The notes under the pieces: model-generated
Database searches by the model: none
What the model saw: only the letters and a program-made list of their open reading frames with translations
What the model was told of the DNA's origin: nothing
Part shown: one piece after another, positions 36,110 to 47,760 of the stretch
How the letters are laid out: each line of letters opens with the position of its first letter
How positions within the stretch are numbered: position 1 is the first letter of the stretch
Translations under genes and position numbers: made by a program
Source of the DNA: Mytilus galloprovincialis
Lineage: Eukaryota > Mollusca > Bivalvia > Mytilida > Mytilidae
Assembly (NCBI RefSeq): GCF_965363235.1
Contig: NC_134843.1
Location: forward strand, 87,825,795 to 87,889,794
DNA length: 64,000 bases
Direction of reading: 5' to 3'

Positions 36110-37205
36110 TTCAATTCAAGAGAAGTCTGAGACCGATGTCAGAAGATGTAACAAAAGAAAATAAATAAAATGACAATAATACATAAATAACAACAGACTA
36201 CTATCAGTTAACTGACATGCCAGCTCCAGACCTCAAGTAGACTGTTTGAAAGATTATGTCTTCATCATATGAATATCAGGCACAATCCCTCCTGTTAGGG
36301 GTTTAGTATCATACTATCATAAAATATATGAGAAGAACATAACCCGTGTCATGCCAACAACTGTTTTTTTAAATAAATGTGTTTAGTTCCGATGCAAAGA
36401 CCCTATAAGTGAATCAATATTAAAGCCAAAATATGCAATCTTTAATGACCTGACAACAGTATCGTAACTATATCCCTTCTTAATAAGTCTGTTTAAAGGT
36501 TTTGTAAGCTTTTGAGGTGAATACTGACATTTATGTGCTTTGTAAGGAATATTACCATAAAAAATTGGATGTGAAATACCTGAACGTATAAGATGTCTGC
36601 ATTTACGAATTATTTCCTTATACTGATGTTAAAATTTAGTAAACGTTTTGATTAGTTTGTGATATCGAAAACCCTGGTGTAATAATTTTTCAGTAATACA
36701 TAAATTTCTCTCGCTAAAATCTAATACGTTGTTACATACATGAGCGAATCGTACAAGTTGAGATATATAAACATCATAAGATTGTGACAAGGGAACGCCA
36801 CCATCTAAAAATGGATAATTAATGATAGGAAATGAAAAATCATCTCTTTTATCATAATTTTTTGTATTGAGCTTCCCGTTAATGATATAGATATCAAGAT
36901 CGAGGAAAGGGCAGTGGTCATTGTTAGTATTAGCTTTATCTAAAGTAAGTACAATAGGATAAATTTCTTTAGTATACATACTGAAGTCGTCATTATTGAG
37001 AGCCAATATATCATCCAAATATCTAAAAGTATTGTAAAATTTTTGTATCAAATGTTGTTTTGATGGGTCTAATTTTAGTCATAAATTGTAACTCATAACA
37101 ATACAAAAACAGGTCCGCAATAAGTGGTGCACAGTTAGCCCCCATTAGAAATCCAATAACTTGACGATATACGGAATCTCCAAAGTGAACAAAGATGTTA
37201 TCAAG
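36110..37205 (-). pseudogene. Broken reverse-transcriptase fragment (Penelope-like affinity uncertain)
   Basis: On the minus strand, 37060-37190 reads VHFGDSVYRQVIGFLMGANC-APLIADLFLYCYE and 36629-37051 reads FRYLDDILALNNDDF...HCPFLDLDIYIINGK. The C-terminal part (about 36410-36630) follows in another frame (KPLNRLIKKGYSYDTVVRSL). The YLDD catalytic box and FLDLDI block define an RT. The style resembles the short mollusc RTs often annotated near Penelope-like elements, but no GIY-YIG domain is present. The element is not intact (at least two breaks). Confidence 0.7.
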
Positions 37206-37211
37206 TAAAAA

Positions 37212-37425
37212 TTGTTTCTATTTTTGCCCCAACTGTTCAGGGTTGAACCTATGTGGCCGTATCCAGCTGCGCTCTGGGAAGCAATTTATAAGTTATTGGT
37301 GTTTCTTTTAAAAATATACTCCAGACACTCTGACCTTCCTCAACCATTAAAAACTGGCCACCACAAAAATAGCATAAATGTGGTGCTTAAAAGGGGCGTT
37401 AAACACCAAAAATCAATCAATCAAT
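37212..37425 (+). repeat. SINE-like dispersed repeat
   Basis: Head GCCCCAACTGTTCAGGGTTG, GCCGTATCCAGCTGCGCT, tail GCGTTAAACACCAAAAATCA followed by (ATCA)n. A complementary head occurs at 13190-13310, and a tail in the opposite orientation (GATTGATTTTTGGTGTTTAA) begins the repeat at 57384-57560. Short length and (ATCA)n tail fit a SINE; an A/B-box promoter was not confirmed. Confidence 0.6.
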
Positions 37426-38183
37426 CTTTTTTAAATATGCTGAATCTACTCTTATATTAAGATTATATTAAGAGATTGGTATTCATTGGGGTCTAAAGGG
37501 ATATCAAAAAATGCATTGTTGAGGTTCTTTGATATGCTGAATTTAACTGTGAATTTTGATTTTTTTTTATTTTAGCCACATTTTACTAAAGGTCAACATA
37601 AGGGTCCAAAGGGTTCAAAATTAAACTTTGTTCATATTGTATGAACTTTTTTTTAACCAATTAACCCAAATATCAGTTGTTAAATATGTATTCATTTAAA
37701 TGCTTTGGACAATATCTTAGAAAGTTTACAAAATTTATGCAGGTGCTTGGAGCCTCATGTTTTTTAGGTTTCACTGTTCATATATTAAACTTTTTCCTTT
37801 AGGGGAATGCTTTATTATGTGAACAAAATTCTGTTTCATATTTTGTGAAACACCTTTTGTCAGGTAACATATGTTTTTCTACCCAGCCAGTTACTCAAGT
37901 GTGGAGTGAGTAGATTTCAAATGAAAAGATTTTTACCTGTACCGTCATGTGATTTACAGGTTGGAATTTGAATTTAAATTAGTTTGATCTTTACATGGAC
38001 AAAGACTTGCATTTTTTCCTCAGATAATTTATAGAGACAGGAAAAAGTTTAAAGTTTCATGAGGAGTTTAAGGTATTTCATGTAGTAATAATTATGTATT
38101 CTGTTTTGGTTTTCAAACTTTTAGTTCCAGAAAATTACTTTTAAAGAATTAAAGATTTCACAAATTTTTCATTCATAATAAGG
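37426..38183. other. No gene; AT-rich with repeat wording
   Basis: Phrases such as GGGTCCAAAGGGTTCAAAATT and TTCTTTGATATGCTGAATTT recall a common mussel repeat, but no second copy is present here to prove it. No open frame. Confidence 0.35.
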
Positions 38184-40018
38184 TAAAACAGGTTGGGAAC
38201 AAACCCCCTGTATGGTGATTATACCTCTATAGAGAAATAATCCTTCTTTAGAGGGATAAAATTATCCCTCTATAGAGGGGTATTTTTGTTTGCACTGGAT
38301 TTAAAGCAAATTAGGGCAGAATGGCATTTTCTAGTTATATTGGCTATAATCTCTAGCATTATATGCATCAACATATGCACTTTACTAAAAATTGGGATAA
38401 CCAGTTTTCTGCTAAAGTGACAAAACTTGCAATCTATTGTAAACCTATCTGAACACCTGATCAACAACAAAAGGAATAGTTGACCTTTAAATTTCATGTT
38501 AAATGTAGTGTTCTGGGGTTCTATAGCTATATATGAAAGCCTAATGTTCTATAAATGTTCTTTATTTCCATACAATACATACTTCCCAGGGGAAGGTAGA
38601 AAGCTGAAATTAATAAAATGTTCCTATTACAATATGTCTTAGTATAATAAACAAAAATACACAAATTAGGTAAGTATCAGGTAAGTACACATGCACTAAC
38701 AGTATATGAAAACACACACCTAAATCAATCAATCAGTCAAAAGCTCACACATCTAAATCCTAGTTAAACACTTGCAAAGTGTCCTATAAAACCTGTGCCT
38801 ATAAATATGTTACATGCTTATATATGCATGCCTAAACCATGACTACAAACTAGCACATAAGCATTCCTAAGGTGTAAATATACATAACCAACAATTCCTA
38901 ATGTGTAAGTTTGCCTATCACTACATGTAAGAAAAGATAATGGTAGGTAACCTAGACAGAGAATTTTACTTTTGTGTGTGTAATAAAATAAATGCAAAAC
39001 ACCTAAAAAATATATATGTCTATGAAGGTAAGTATCTAAAATACTTTTATATAGGTTTACAAAGTGTGTATTGCCTGGACCAAGTTAGAAATTCAGTTCG
39101 TATGAACCAAAAAATAGAACCCTTATTTACGGGTTGAAAACACAAAAATGTATACCTTGCACTATTTGTGCATACTTCTAAATACATAATAAAAATATAA
39201 TCAGGCAGGGAAACAAACTTACTCTGTGGGGGACTTCTATTATTCTAATTTTGTTTTGATTGAACTGAAAACGTGTTCTATGGCTGAATTTTGAGAGCTA
39301 TTAAGGAAAGGGGATGGGAACTACCCTAAAATGTGTTTTCTCTAAACCTGTACAAAGAAGGATAACTCTATACCAAAAAAGTGAAACATCACATTAAATC
39401 TAACAATAGAAATTCTGTTCAGTGAGGCATAAGGCAGCAACCATTTGATTTTCTGGGGGGGGCTATGGTTTTTTTTTCTGGACAAATTTTTTTTTTCGCC
39501 TGCGGCGAAAAACAATCTATTTTTTTCGCGACAAGTCAAAAACAATTTTTTTCTTTCAATTTTAGCATTACATATAGTGGCAGCTGAGGGTGAAACAAAC
39601 AATTTTTTTTTCTCAGAATCAAAAACAAATTATTTTTTTCTCCAAAAACTGGAAACAAACTTTTTTTTCCAAAAAAAACCATAGCCCCCCCCAGAAAATC
39701 AAATGGTTGCTGCCTAAGTGAGTAGAATTTACCTGATCATCACAGCTTTCAATCATGGTGAACAATAGATTTTATATTTAGTCAGATAAGCATCAAACTG
39801 GACATTTGCATATTAAATTAAGTACATCAATTGGTGCATCAACTGTTCCAGGTTACTGCCATAATAAGTACAGAATGCCATTCTGCCCTATATTGATTTA
39901 AATCCAGTCTAAACAAAAATATCCCTCTATAGAGGGATAATTATACCCCTCTATAGAAGGATTATCCCTCTATACAGGTATAATTACCATATAGAGGGTT
40001 TGTTCCCAACCTGTAAAA
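38184..40018. mobile_element. 1.8-kb TIR element with TAAAA duplication and nested MITE
   Basis: Inverted ends start CAGGTTGGGAACAAACCC at 38189 and end with its complement at 40013. The direct repeat TAAAA flanks both (38184-38188, 40014-40018). The inverted arms run about 145 bp and are built from repeated TCCCTCTATAGAGGGATA-type palindromes, then the shared word CAGAATGGCATT. The interior has no recognisable transposase, so it is non-autonomous. The Harbinger-like MITE at 39433-39714 is inserted inside it and is therefore younger. A 5-bp duplication with CA... ends could fit hAT5- or Transib-like groups; unassigned. Confidence 0.85.
39433..39714 (+). mobile_element. Harbinger-like MITE, copy 2 (282 bp, TAA duplication)
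   Basis: Same length and orientation as the copy at 25564-25845 and differing at only a few positions. TAA flanks at 39430-39432 and 39715-39717. Nested within the 38189-40013 element. Confidence 0.88.
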
Positions 40019-40499
40019 TGTGAAACACAATGATGACTCTTAACCATTTCTTCATGTTGGTTTATATATTTGAGATGTATTACATTTTTTTCATTGACTT
40101 TGTTTAATATGAAATGTTTCTTTTCAGTTCTTGGATACTAAGGAACTAATAGTCATCTTAATTGGTATTAGATTGGAAAACCAGACACTATACACCATTA
40201 TATAGATTTTCAACATTGGTGAACTCTGAGTATATAGGTATGATAGTCAATCATTTGTCAATAGTAAATGAAAAAAAAAACTTATAAAAACCCTGTTATT
40301 TTACCTTTCAGATACATAAATGAATAACTGAATAATATCTATGGTTTCTCTGCAATGATCTTGAGCTGATATTCAGTACAAATATTTGCTATGCGTTATA
40401 GTTAATAGGTCTATCCAAATATTATTGCGTAAGATGGACCTAACTGCCTAAGCCAGGGAAGCATGAACAGAAAAGCATGAAGTTTTAAAAATGTTTATG
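40019..40499. other. No gene recognised
   Basis: AT-rich spacer between two TIR elements. Confidence 0.4.
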
Positions 40500-41358
40500 T
40501 ACTAGTCAGCAAAAGAAACGATACACAACTTTCGAATAAAATCTATCAAAAAATATTAAATATAGAACAAAATGAGATACACAATTTTAAAGAGCGTTCA
40601 TTTGCAATGTATGCACATATGATAATGAAAATTAAAACCTCTCGGAAAGTAACTAAATTCCGTGTAAACGATTGTAGGGTGCATATTATTTTTGCGGAAA
40701 GATGGAACAAAAATCGACGCACAATTTTCTAAGAACTAAAAAAATTTCAAATTTGTTTAAACATATTCAATATACTATTCAAGTTATCTTGTAACTAATT
40801 GATTGAAATATCGTTTTGATTTTTTTTGGTAAAAAAAGTTTTTTTTTGTAATCTCAAAAAATGTACCAAAAAAAAAATTGTTTTCGACTTAAATCAATGC
40901 TTTAGATATGAAAACAACACACTGTAAATTTGGAACCTTTCAGATTAGTTATAAGATTGTACAGTTTTTTTAATTTCACTTTACATATACTGTCTATGGT
41001 AAATCACTTGATAATGTATACATTTTAACGATTTTGTAGGGCCAAACTTTGCTTTACAAATAAACGAAGAAACTATGATTTTTAAAAAAGAATTGATGGC
41101 AAACATTGTCTTTGCCTTTAAATAAGAGGATGGCATCATTATTTGGAATTTCTGTTTTTAGAATTGACGTTTTATGTAAATTTTGTCAAAAAAAATAAAT
41201 TTCTCCAAATGACATCATGAAAGCAAAAATATTTTGTTTTTAAATGGATTTATATTTCCATATAACTATTACTACCTTCAATATTGATCCTATAAACGGA
41301 AAACTTCATCTTTAATTTAGAAAAAAAAAATGTGTATCGTTTCTTTTGTTGACTTGTA
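40500..41358. mobile_element. Tc1/mariner-like non-autonomous element, TA duplication
   Basis: Inverted ends CTAGTCAGCAAAAGAAACGA (40502) and, read on the other strand, CAAGTCAACAAAAGAAACGA (ending 41356), flanked by TA on both sides. About 855 bp; both ends continue into ATACACA. The interior is T/A-rich with no transposase DDE frame. TA duplication plus ends of this type support the Tc1/mariner group. Confidence 0.75.
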
Positions 41359-41607
41359 TATAAATGAAATTGTACTTTCTGTAGCTATTTAAAATGCCAC
41401 AAAAGTCAGTATTTTTAAAGACATTCAGTTAAACAAGGAGGTTAAATACATCATCTCCTTGAATTTACTAATAAATTGGGACCATGGTATCTATTTGGAA
41501 AGCTTATTATATGTAGCTTGTATGGGTTTTGGTTCATCGTAATCTTTTGGCAAACTTGGCTGTGTTAACACAACAAATGTAATTTTTCTCTTCACAATCT
41601 AAGGACA

Positions 41608-41700
41608 GTGGCGGATCAAGAACTTTTCATGAGTGGATGGGGTGGGTGGGCGGTGACTGACCAAAAAAAGGGGGGGGGGCTCTGATCATGGATCCGCCTA
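41608..41700 (+). mobile_element. Decayed GGCGGATC MITE
   Basis: CAGTGGCGGATCAAGAACTT at the left and ATGGATCCGCC at the right, with GGTGACTGACC and a G-run in between. Same family as 14784-14926. Confidence 0.6.
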
Positions 41701-42158
41701 GGAAGGACTATGGATAATCTCATTGGTTGTAAACCAAAATAAGAATAACATTACATCATTTGATAATTTCCATTTTTAAGATTTTTTTAAACCAATCATA
41801 ATGTTTTTGTTTATGCTTTTGAAAATATTACAGCAAATTGATCACAGAAAAAAACAGTGCAGCTGGAAAAGGATTATTTAGATATGGAGAAGTAAAATTG
41901 AATTTTGTATTTCAGAAAATTTACAAGACTATCCACAACATTCTCATTTTGATGAATTGTTAAACCACAGAAACTTAAAAAAGACCTACAGGAAACCTAA
42001 GCTGTAGGGTATATACACCAGTATAAAGATTCGGCCAGTTGCGTTCATCTATTAGGTATGTATTGGTTGAATATTACATTTCTCCTCATCATTTTTGTCT
42101 CGCTTAATGGAGTAAAAAAGTGAGACATAAGTATGCTGTTGACGGCGGTGTCAACAAT
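41701..42158. other. No gene recognised
   Basis: AT-rich; no supportable feature. Confidence 0.4.
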
Positions 42159-42525
42159 GTATTAGTTTGTGATTATGTAAGTTGATGGTGAACCGAGTCA
42201 AAGATATTTAGTACACAGCTGTATTAGCACTAGCACATTTCATTACCATGGAGATTATTTGGCCCTGCCACCTCAGTTGTGGTTTATTGACTTTTAAACT
42301 TTTGCTTAGTTTTCATGTATTAGTTTGTGATTCGGTCAGTTTATGGGGAACCACTAGTGGTAGGTTAATGATAATAGGTCTGCAGTTGTATAAGTATCGG
42401 CATATATCATTTCCATGGATATTATTTGGCCCTGCCCCCTCAGTCATAGTCTATTGACTTAAACTTTTGCTTAGTTTGCATGTACAAAAAATGTATTAGT
42501 TTGTGATTAGGTTGGTTTATAGCAA
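42159..42525 (+). repeat. Tandem repeat, about 150-170-bp period, just over two units
   Basis: TGTATTAGTTTGTGATT occurs at about 42159, 42316 and 42490. Between them ATTATTTGGCCCTGCC-CCTCAG and TTAAACTTTTGCTTAGTTT recur in order. Units are diverged. Confidence 0.7.
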
Positions 42526-43606
42526 TGATTAAAGATGCATCAAAGAAAACATATGACCATGATGACTCTCTTAGATCAACAAAAAAAAAGAAAAAAACTT
42601 TTATAAAAAACAAAAAATAATATAATTTATAAAGTTTCCACCCTTTCAAATATTATATACAAAACTGATATTTTTTAGGAATCCAGAAATTGAGCAGAGA
42701 GTATTCAATGACCTTGAAGAGTAAGCAATGGTACAGAAAAATATCCATCTCTGTAGTCACCAAAGAGATAAGTATTTTTTTCTTGGTTAACAATTATGTA
42801 TATGGACACTTTAATTTCTTTCTAAGATCCTCATTAGGAAAAAGAGGATTCAGGTATACATCAATGAAGCAGCAACCCAACAAAAGATTTTTTTTCATAT
42901 CTCAAAGCCCTCCCTTAGAAATGAATTGAAAAATGCTCAAATTTTTAGACCTGTTAATATGAAAACTTGTGCAATGTCTAAACCAAAACTACAAAATTTC
43001 ATGCATATTTTTTTTTTTTTGAATGGCTTCAAAGTTTAGATTAACTTTTTTATGTTCTTTTAAAAAAAAACTACCAGATGCAACAAACTTTTTTGGAAAA
43101 TATATGAGATGACGCCAAGAGAAAAATTTCAATCCTGTTATTTTATTAATTACTTTATCATTGGCCTTTAACATTGTTGATTTTCAATTGCTTTGGTTCT
43201 TTATTCAAATTTTTACAAGTGAATGGAAGTTGTTTTGATGAAAATCACCTTTTAATCAATGGGAGGTAACTGGTTATATAACATAACTCTTTGCCATGCT
43301 TACAGCAACAATCTTTTTTCATTTTCCACAAAAATTAAGCAATGAATGTAGGATGCCATTCTTATAACAATACATCACTGAATCAAGACCCTCATCCGCA
43401 CACTAACATTTTAAATGTGTACCCTACTTCATAATGCAAATATCATTTGATAATGTTAATATACAAGATTGTGAAAAAAAAAAATATTTAAAGATTTTAC
43501 TCATTTCTACTCTGTAGAGACTATATCACCAGCACTTTGACTGATGCACAGAGACTTCTGACAAATAAGTACCGGTACTCAATAGAGTTGAATTAACTAT
43601 TGACAA
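42526..43606. other. No gene recognised
   Basis: AT-rich, several A- or T-runs, no meaningful open frame. Confidence 0.4.
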
Positions 43607-46586
43607 CCGGTGTCATATGGTATTTTGAACCCCCTAAAAAGTGAACCCGGGGTCAAAATACCATGCGGTAAAATGACCCCGGGGTCATTATACCGCATGG
43701 TATTTTGACCCCGGGGTCATTTTTCACATATGGTATTTTGAACCCCCCTGCGGTATATTGAACCCCCTGTTTTTGATAAATAGTATTGGAGATAATCTAA
43801 TTTACAATTTATTGGCTATCATTTTTTTAAATTTGTGGTTTTAAGTAGGGGGTTCAATATACCACAGGGGGGTCAAAATACCATGGCTAAGCAAAATTTT
43901 CAAAATATCTTTTCCAGCATTTTTAACACATACAAACCACTTATTGGAGTATTATAACTATGTTAAGGGGTTAGAATAGCTTCAATTTTTGAAATTCAAG
44001 GTCTATAGTAGGGGGTTCAATATACCGCAGGGGGGTCAAAATACCATGGCTAAGTAAAATTTTCAAAATATCTTTTCCAGTATATTAAATACATACAAAC
44101 TACTTATTGGAGTATTATAACTATGTTAAGGATTTAGAATAGCTTGAATTTTTGAAATTCAAGGTCTATAGTAGGTTGTTCAATATACCACAGGGGGGTC
44201 AAAATACCATGGCTAAGTAAAATTTTCAAAATATCTTTTCCAGTATATTAAATACATACAAACTACTTATTGGAGTATTACAACTATGTTAAGGAGTTAG
44301 AATAGCTTGAATTTTTGAAATTCAAGGTCTATAGTAGGGGGTTCAATATACCGCAGGGGGGTCAAAATACCATGGCTAAGTAAAATTTTCAAAATATCTT
44401 TTCCAGAATATTAAATACATACAAACTACTTATTGGAGTATTACAACTATGTTAAGGAGTTAGAATAGCTTGAATTTTTGAAATTCAAGGTCTATAGTAG
44501 GTTGTTCAATATACCACAGGGGGGTCAAAATACCATGGCTAAGTAAAATTTTCAAAATATCTTTTCCAGAATATTAAATACATACAAACTACTTATTGGA
44601 GTATTACAACTATGTTAAGGAGTTAGAATAGCTTGAATTTTTGAAATTCAAGGTCTATAGTAGGTTGTTCAATATACCACAGGGGGGTCAAAATACCATG
44701 GCTAAGTAAAATTTTCAAAATATCTTTTCCAGTATATTAAATACATACAAACTACTTACTGGAGTAATATAACTATGTTAAGGATTTAGAATAGCTTGAA
44801 TTTTTAAAATTCAAGGTCTATAGTAGGGGGTTCAATATACCGCAGGGGGGTCAAAATACCATGGCTAAGTAAAATTTTCAAAATATCTTTTCCAGTATAT
44901 TAAATACATACAAACTACTTATTGGAGTATTATAACTATGTTAAGGAGTTAGAACCTTGAATTTTTGAAATTCAAGGTCTATAGTAGGGGGAAATTTTAC
45001 TTTGCCATGGTATTTGGACCCCCCTGCGGTATATTGAACCCCCTTTTCTAGGCCTTTAATTTCAGAAATTCTATCAATTCTAACTCTTTTATGTAGTTAG
45101 AATACACCCATAGGTAGATGTATTTATTAAACTTGCTGGAAAAGATATTTTGAAATTTTACTTTGTCATTGTATTTTGACCCCCTGCGATATATTGAACC
45201 CCTTACTATAGACAATTCAAAAAAATCTGGCAATTTTAGCTCTTATTTGTAGTTAATATACACACACAAGTAGTTTGTATGTATTAACTTTGATGGAAAA
45301 GATATTTTGAAAATTTTACTTTGCCATGGTATTTTGACCCCCCTGCGGTATATTGAACCCCTCACTCTAGACCTTTAATTTAAAAAGTTCTGGCATTTAT
45401 AACTTTTTAATGTAGTTAGAATACACAAATAAGCAATTTGTATGTATTAAACTTGCTGGAAAAGTTATTTTGAAAATTTTACTTTGCCATGGTATTTTGA
45501 CCCCTCTGCGGTATATTGAACCCCCTACTCAAGGCCTTTAATTTCAGAAATTCTGGCAATTCTAACTCTTTTATGTAGTTAGAATACACAAATAAGTAGT
45601 TTCTATGTATTAAAATTGCTGGAAAAGATATTTTGAAAATTTTACTTTACCATGGTATTTTGACCCCCCTGCGGTATATTGAACCCCTTACTATAGACAA
45701 TTCAAAAAAATCTGGCAATTTTAGCTCTTATTTGTAGTTAATATACACACACAAGTAGTTTGTATGTATTAACTTTGATGGAAAAGATATTTTGAAAATT
45801 TTACTTTGCCATGGTATTTTGACCCCCCTGCGGTATATTGAACCCCTTACTATAGACAATTCAAAAAAATCTGGCAATTTTAGCTCTTATATGTAGTTAA
45901 TATACACACACAAGTAGTTTGTATGTATTAACTTTGATGGAAAAGATATTTTGAAAATTTTACTTTGCCATGGTATTTTGACCCTCCTGCGGTATATTGA
46001 ACCCCCTACTCTAGGCCTTTAATTTCAGAAATTCTGGCAATTCGAACTCTTTTATGTAGTTAGAATACACAAATAAGTAGTTTGTATGTATTTAACTTGC
46101 TGGAAAAGATATTTTTTAAATTTTACTTTGCCATGGTATTTTGACCCCCTCCCCCTTTTTTTACCATGGAAAATCAAAACTACCCTTATATATATATATA
46201 CATATGTTATAATTACAAATAATTAAAGCATTCAAGCTACATATGGTCTAGTTATAATGTGTCAATAAGTATTTTGAATGACATTTTGTTGGTAAAGACT
46301 TCAGAGCACTTATACCAAGCAAAGATATTTCTTTTAATTGAGCATGGAAAATGTACCTCCCCTTCTTGTATGAATGATTTTTTAATCTATGATAAGCTTT
46401 AGAATAATGTAAAATGTTCTAATATTCATCTAGGATGAAAAAAACAGGGGGGTTCAATTTACCATGGGGGTTCAATTTTCCATACAGGGGGGGTTCAATT
46501 TACCATGGGGGGGTTCAATTTACCATAGCGGTATTTTGACCCCGGGGTCAATTTACCATGGGGTTCAAAATACCATATGACACCGG
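43607..46586. repeat. Inverted satellite element: seven 163-bp units, then eight reversed
   Basis: Termini are inverted copies of CCGGTGTCATATGGTATTTTGAACCCC. Between them lie seven direct units with CCATGG at 43881, 44044, 44207, 44370, 44533, 44696 and 44859, a constant 163-bp step. The pattern then flips near 45000, and eight reversed units follow with the matching site at 45005, 45166, 45324, 45487, 45650, 45809, 45968 and 46131 (158-163 bp steps). Each unit carries a TTCAATATACCGCAGGGGGG-TCAAAATACCATGG block and an AT-rich spacer. The two end domains are rich in ACCCCGGGGTC and ACCATGCGGTA palindromes. No coding frame and no target duplication were found. Confidence 0.85.
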
Positions 46587-46865
46587 GTTTGAGGACGTGG
46601 AAAGCACTCTATCATTGTTGGTAGTTTTAAGTGCTTTGATCTCTTGGATGAGGTCTCACATAGAAACTTATGTTCCTTAGTTCCATTGAAATGTTCAGTG
46701 CATTATAACTGCAAGACATCTGATTGACTTTGACTGTAGACTTATTTTTAGTTTCTGCAGAGTATAAATGAGTTGATCAAAACCTAGCTTAACCTTTTTT
46801 ACTGTTGACAGTAAGGCTGAGGGTTTATGCACAAGAATATACTTTTTAGGACAAGGAGATTGTCA

Positions 46866-46996
46866 CTGTTCAGGAGCAGATCCAGCCATTTTAAAAGGGG
46901 TCCCAACCCAGGATAAAGGGGGTTGGGGTTCAAACAATATTTTCCCATTCAAATGCATTGATCATTCAAATAAAAGAGGGTGTTCCAATCCACGGA
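46866..46996 (+). mobile_element. MITE remnant (CAGGGGCGGATCC family), copy 1
   Basis: CAGGAGCAGATCCAGCCATT, CCCAACCCAGGATAAAGGGG and TTCAAATGCATTGATCATTC. The family has a complementary copy at 52610-52746. Ends are hAT-like in style; the right end is decayed. Confidence 0.6.
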
Positions 46997-47020
46997 ACTC
47001 CCCTCTGGGGTTACAAAAAA

Positions 47021-47369
47021 ATATATAACAGGCTATTATTTGAACTTGGAATTATTTTTAATTATGGAATTTGCTTAAATTCTTGTATTGAAATTCTTAA
47101 TGAATTCCATGTTTATTTTGTACTATAATGTTCTGTGCTGCGCACAACCCTTTCTATTACAAAGAAAATAGTATATTTTCACTAGAATGTACTGTGCCGC
47201 GCACAACACTATCTAACCAAAATACATTGTATGGAAAGTGTTATGAACCACTCAAAACATCATAACACCAAATAAACATGGAATTTATTAAAAAATTTAA
47301 ACACAAGAAATTATGCAAATTCTATAATTAAAAATAATTCCAAGTTCAAATAATAGCCTGTTATATATT
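47021..47369. repeat. 349-bp inverted repeat
   Basis: ATATATAACAGGCTATTATT-TGAACTTGGAATTATTTTTAATTAT at the left pairs with its complement ending 47369, with arms of about 95-100 bp also sharing the CATGGAAT-type word. The centre holds a duplicated phrase TGTGCTGCGCACAA/TGTGCCGCGCACAA. No target duplication was identified. Confidence 0.75.
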
Positions 47370-47502
47370 AAATCCTGTAATTAACTATCTTCCACTCTCT
47401 TTTAAAAAGTTTGAAACAAAAACAATTTAAAATATTTTTCACCTAATGATTTACCTGGTAAAAATGAGCTAAAAACATTGCATATTATTGTTTTCCTAGA
47501 CA

Positions 47503-47760
47503 AAAATTGAACCTCATTTTGGTCTGTATTACATGCAACATTTTATCAGACCCATAGGAGTGGCAGTTGCACATATATGCAGGATGGTCAAATATTAAAA
47601 AGTCAAAAATGTCAAAATTTGATATAAAATGAAAATTGAACCTCATTTTGGTCTGTATTACATGCAACATTTTATCAGACCCATAGGAGTGGCAGTTGCA
47701 CATATATGCAGGATGGTCAAATATTAAAAAGTCAAAAATGTCAAAATTTGATATAAAATG
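47503..47760 (+). repeat. Perfect 129-bp tandem duplication
   Basis: Two adjacent copies beginning AAAATTGAACCTCATTTTGG; I see no difference between them, so the duplication is recent or recently homogenised. Confidence 0.9.
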
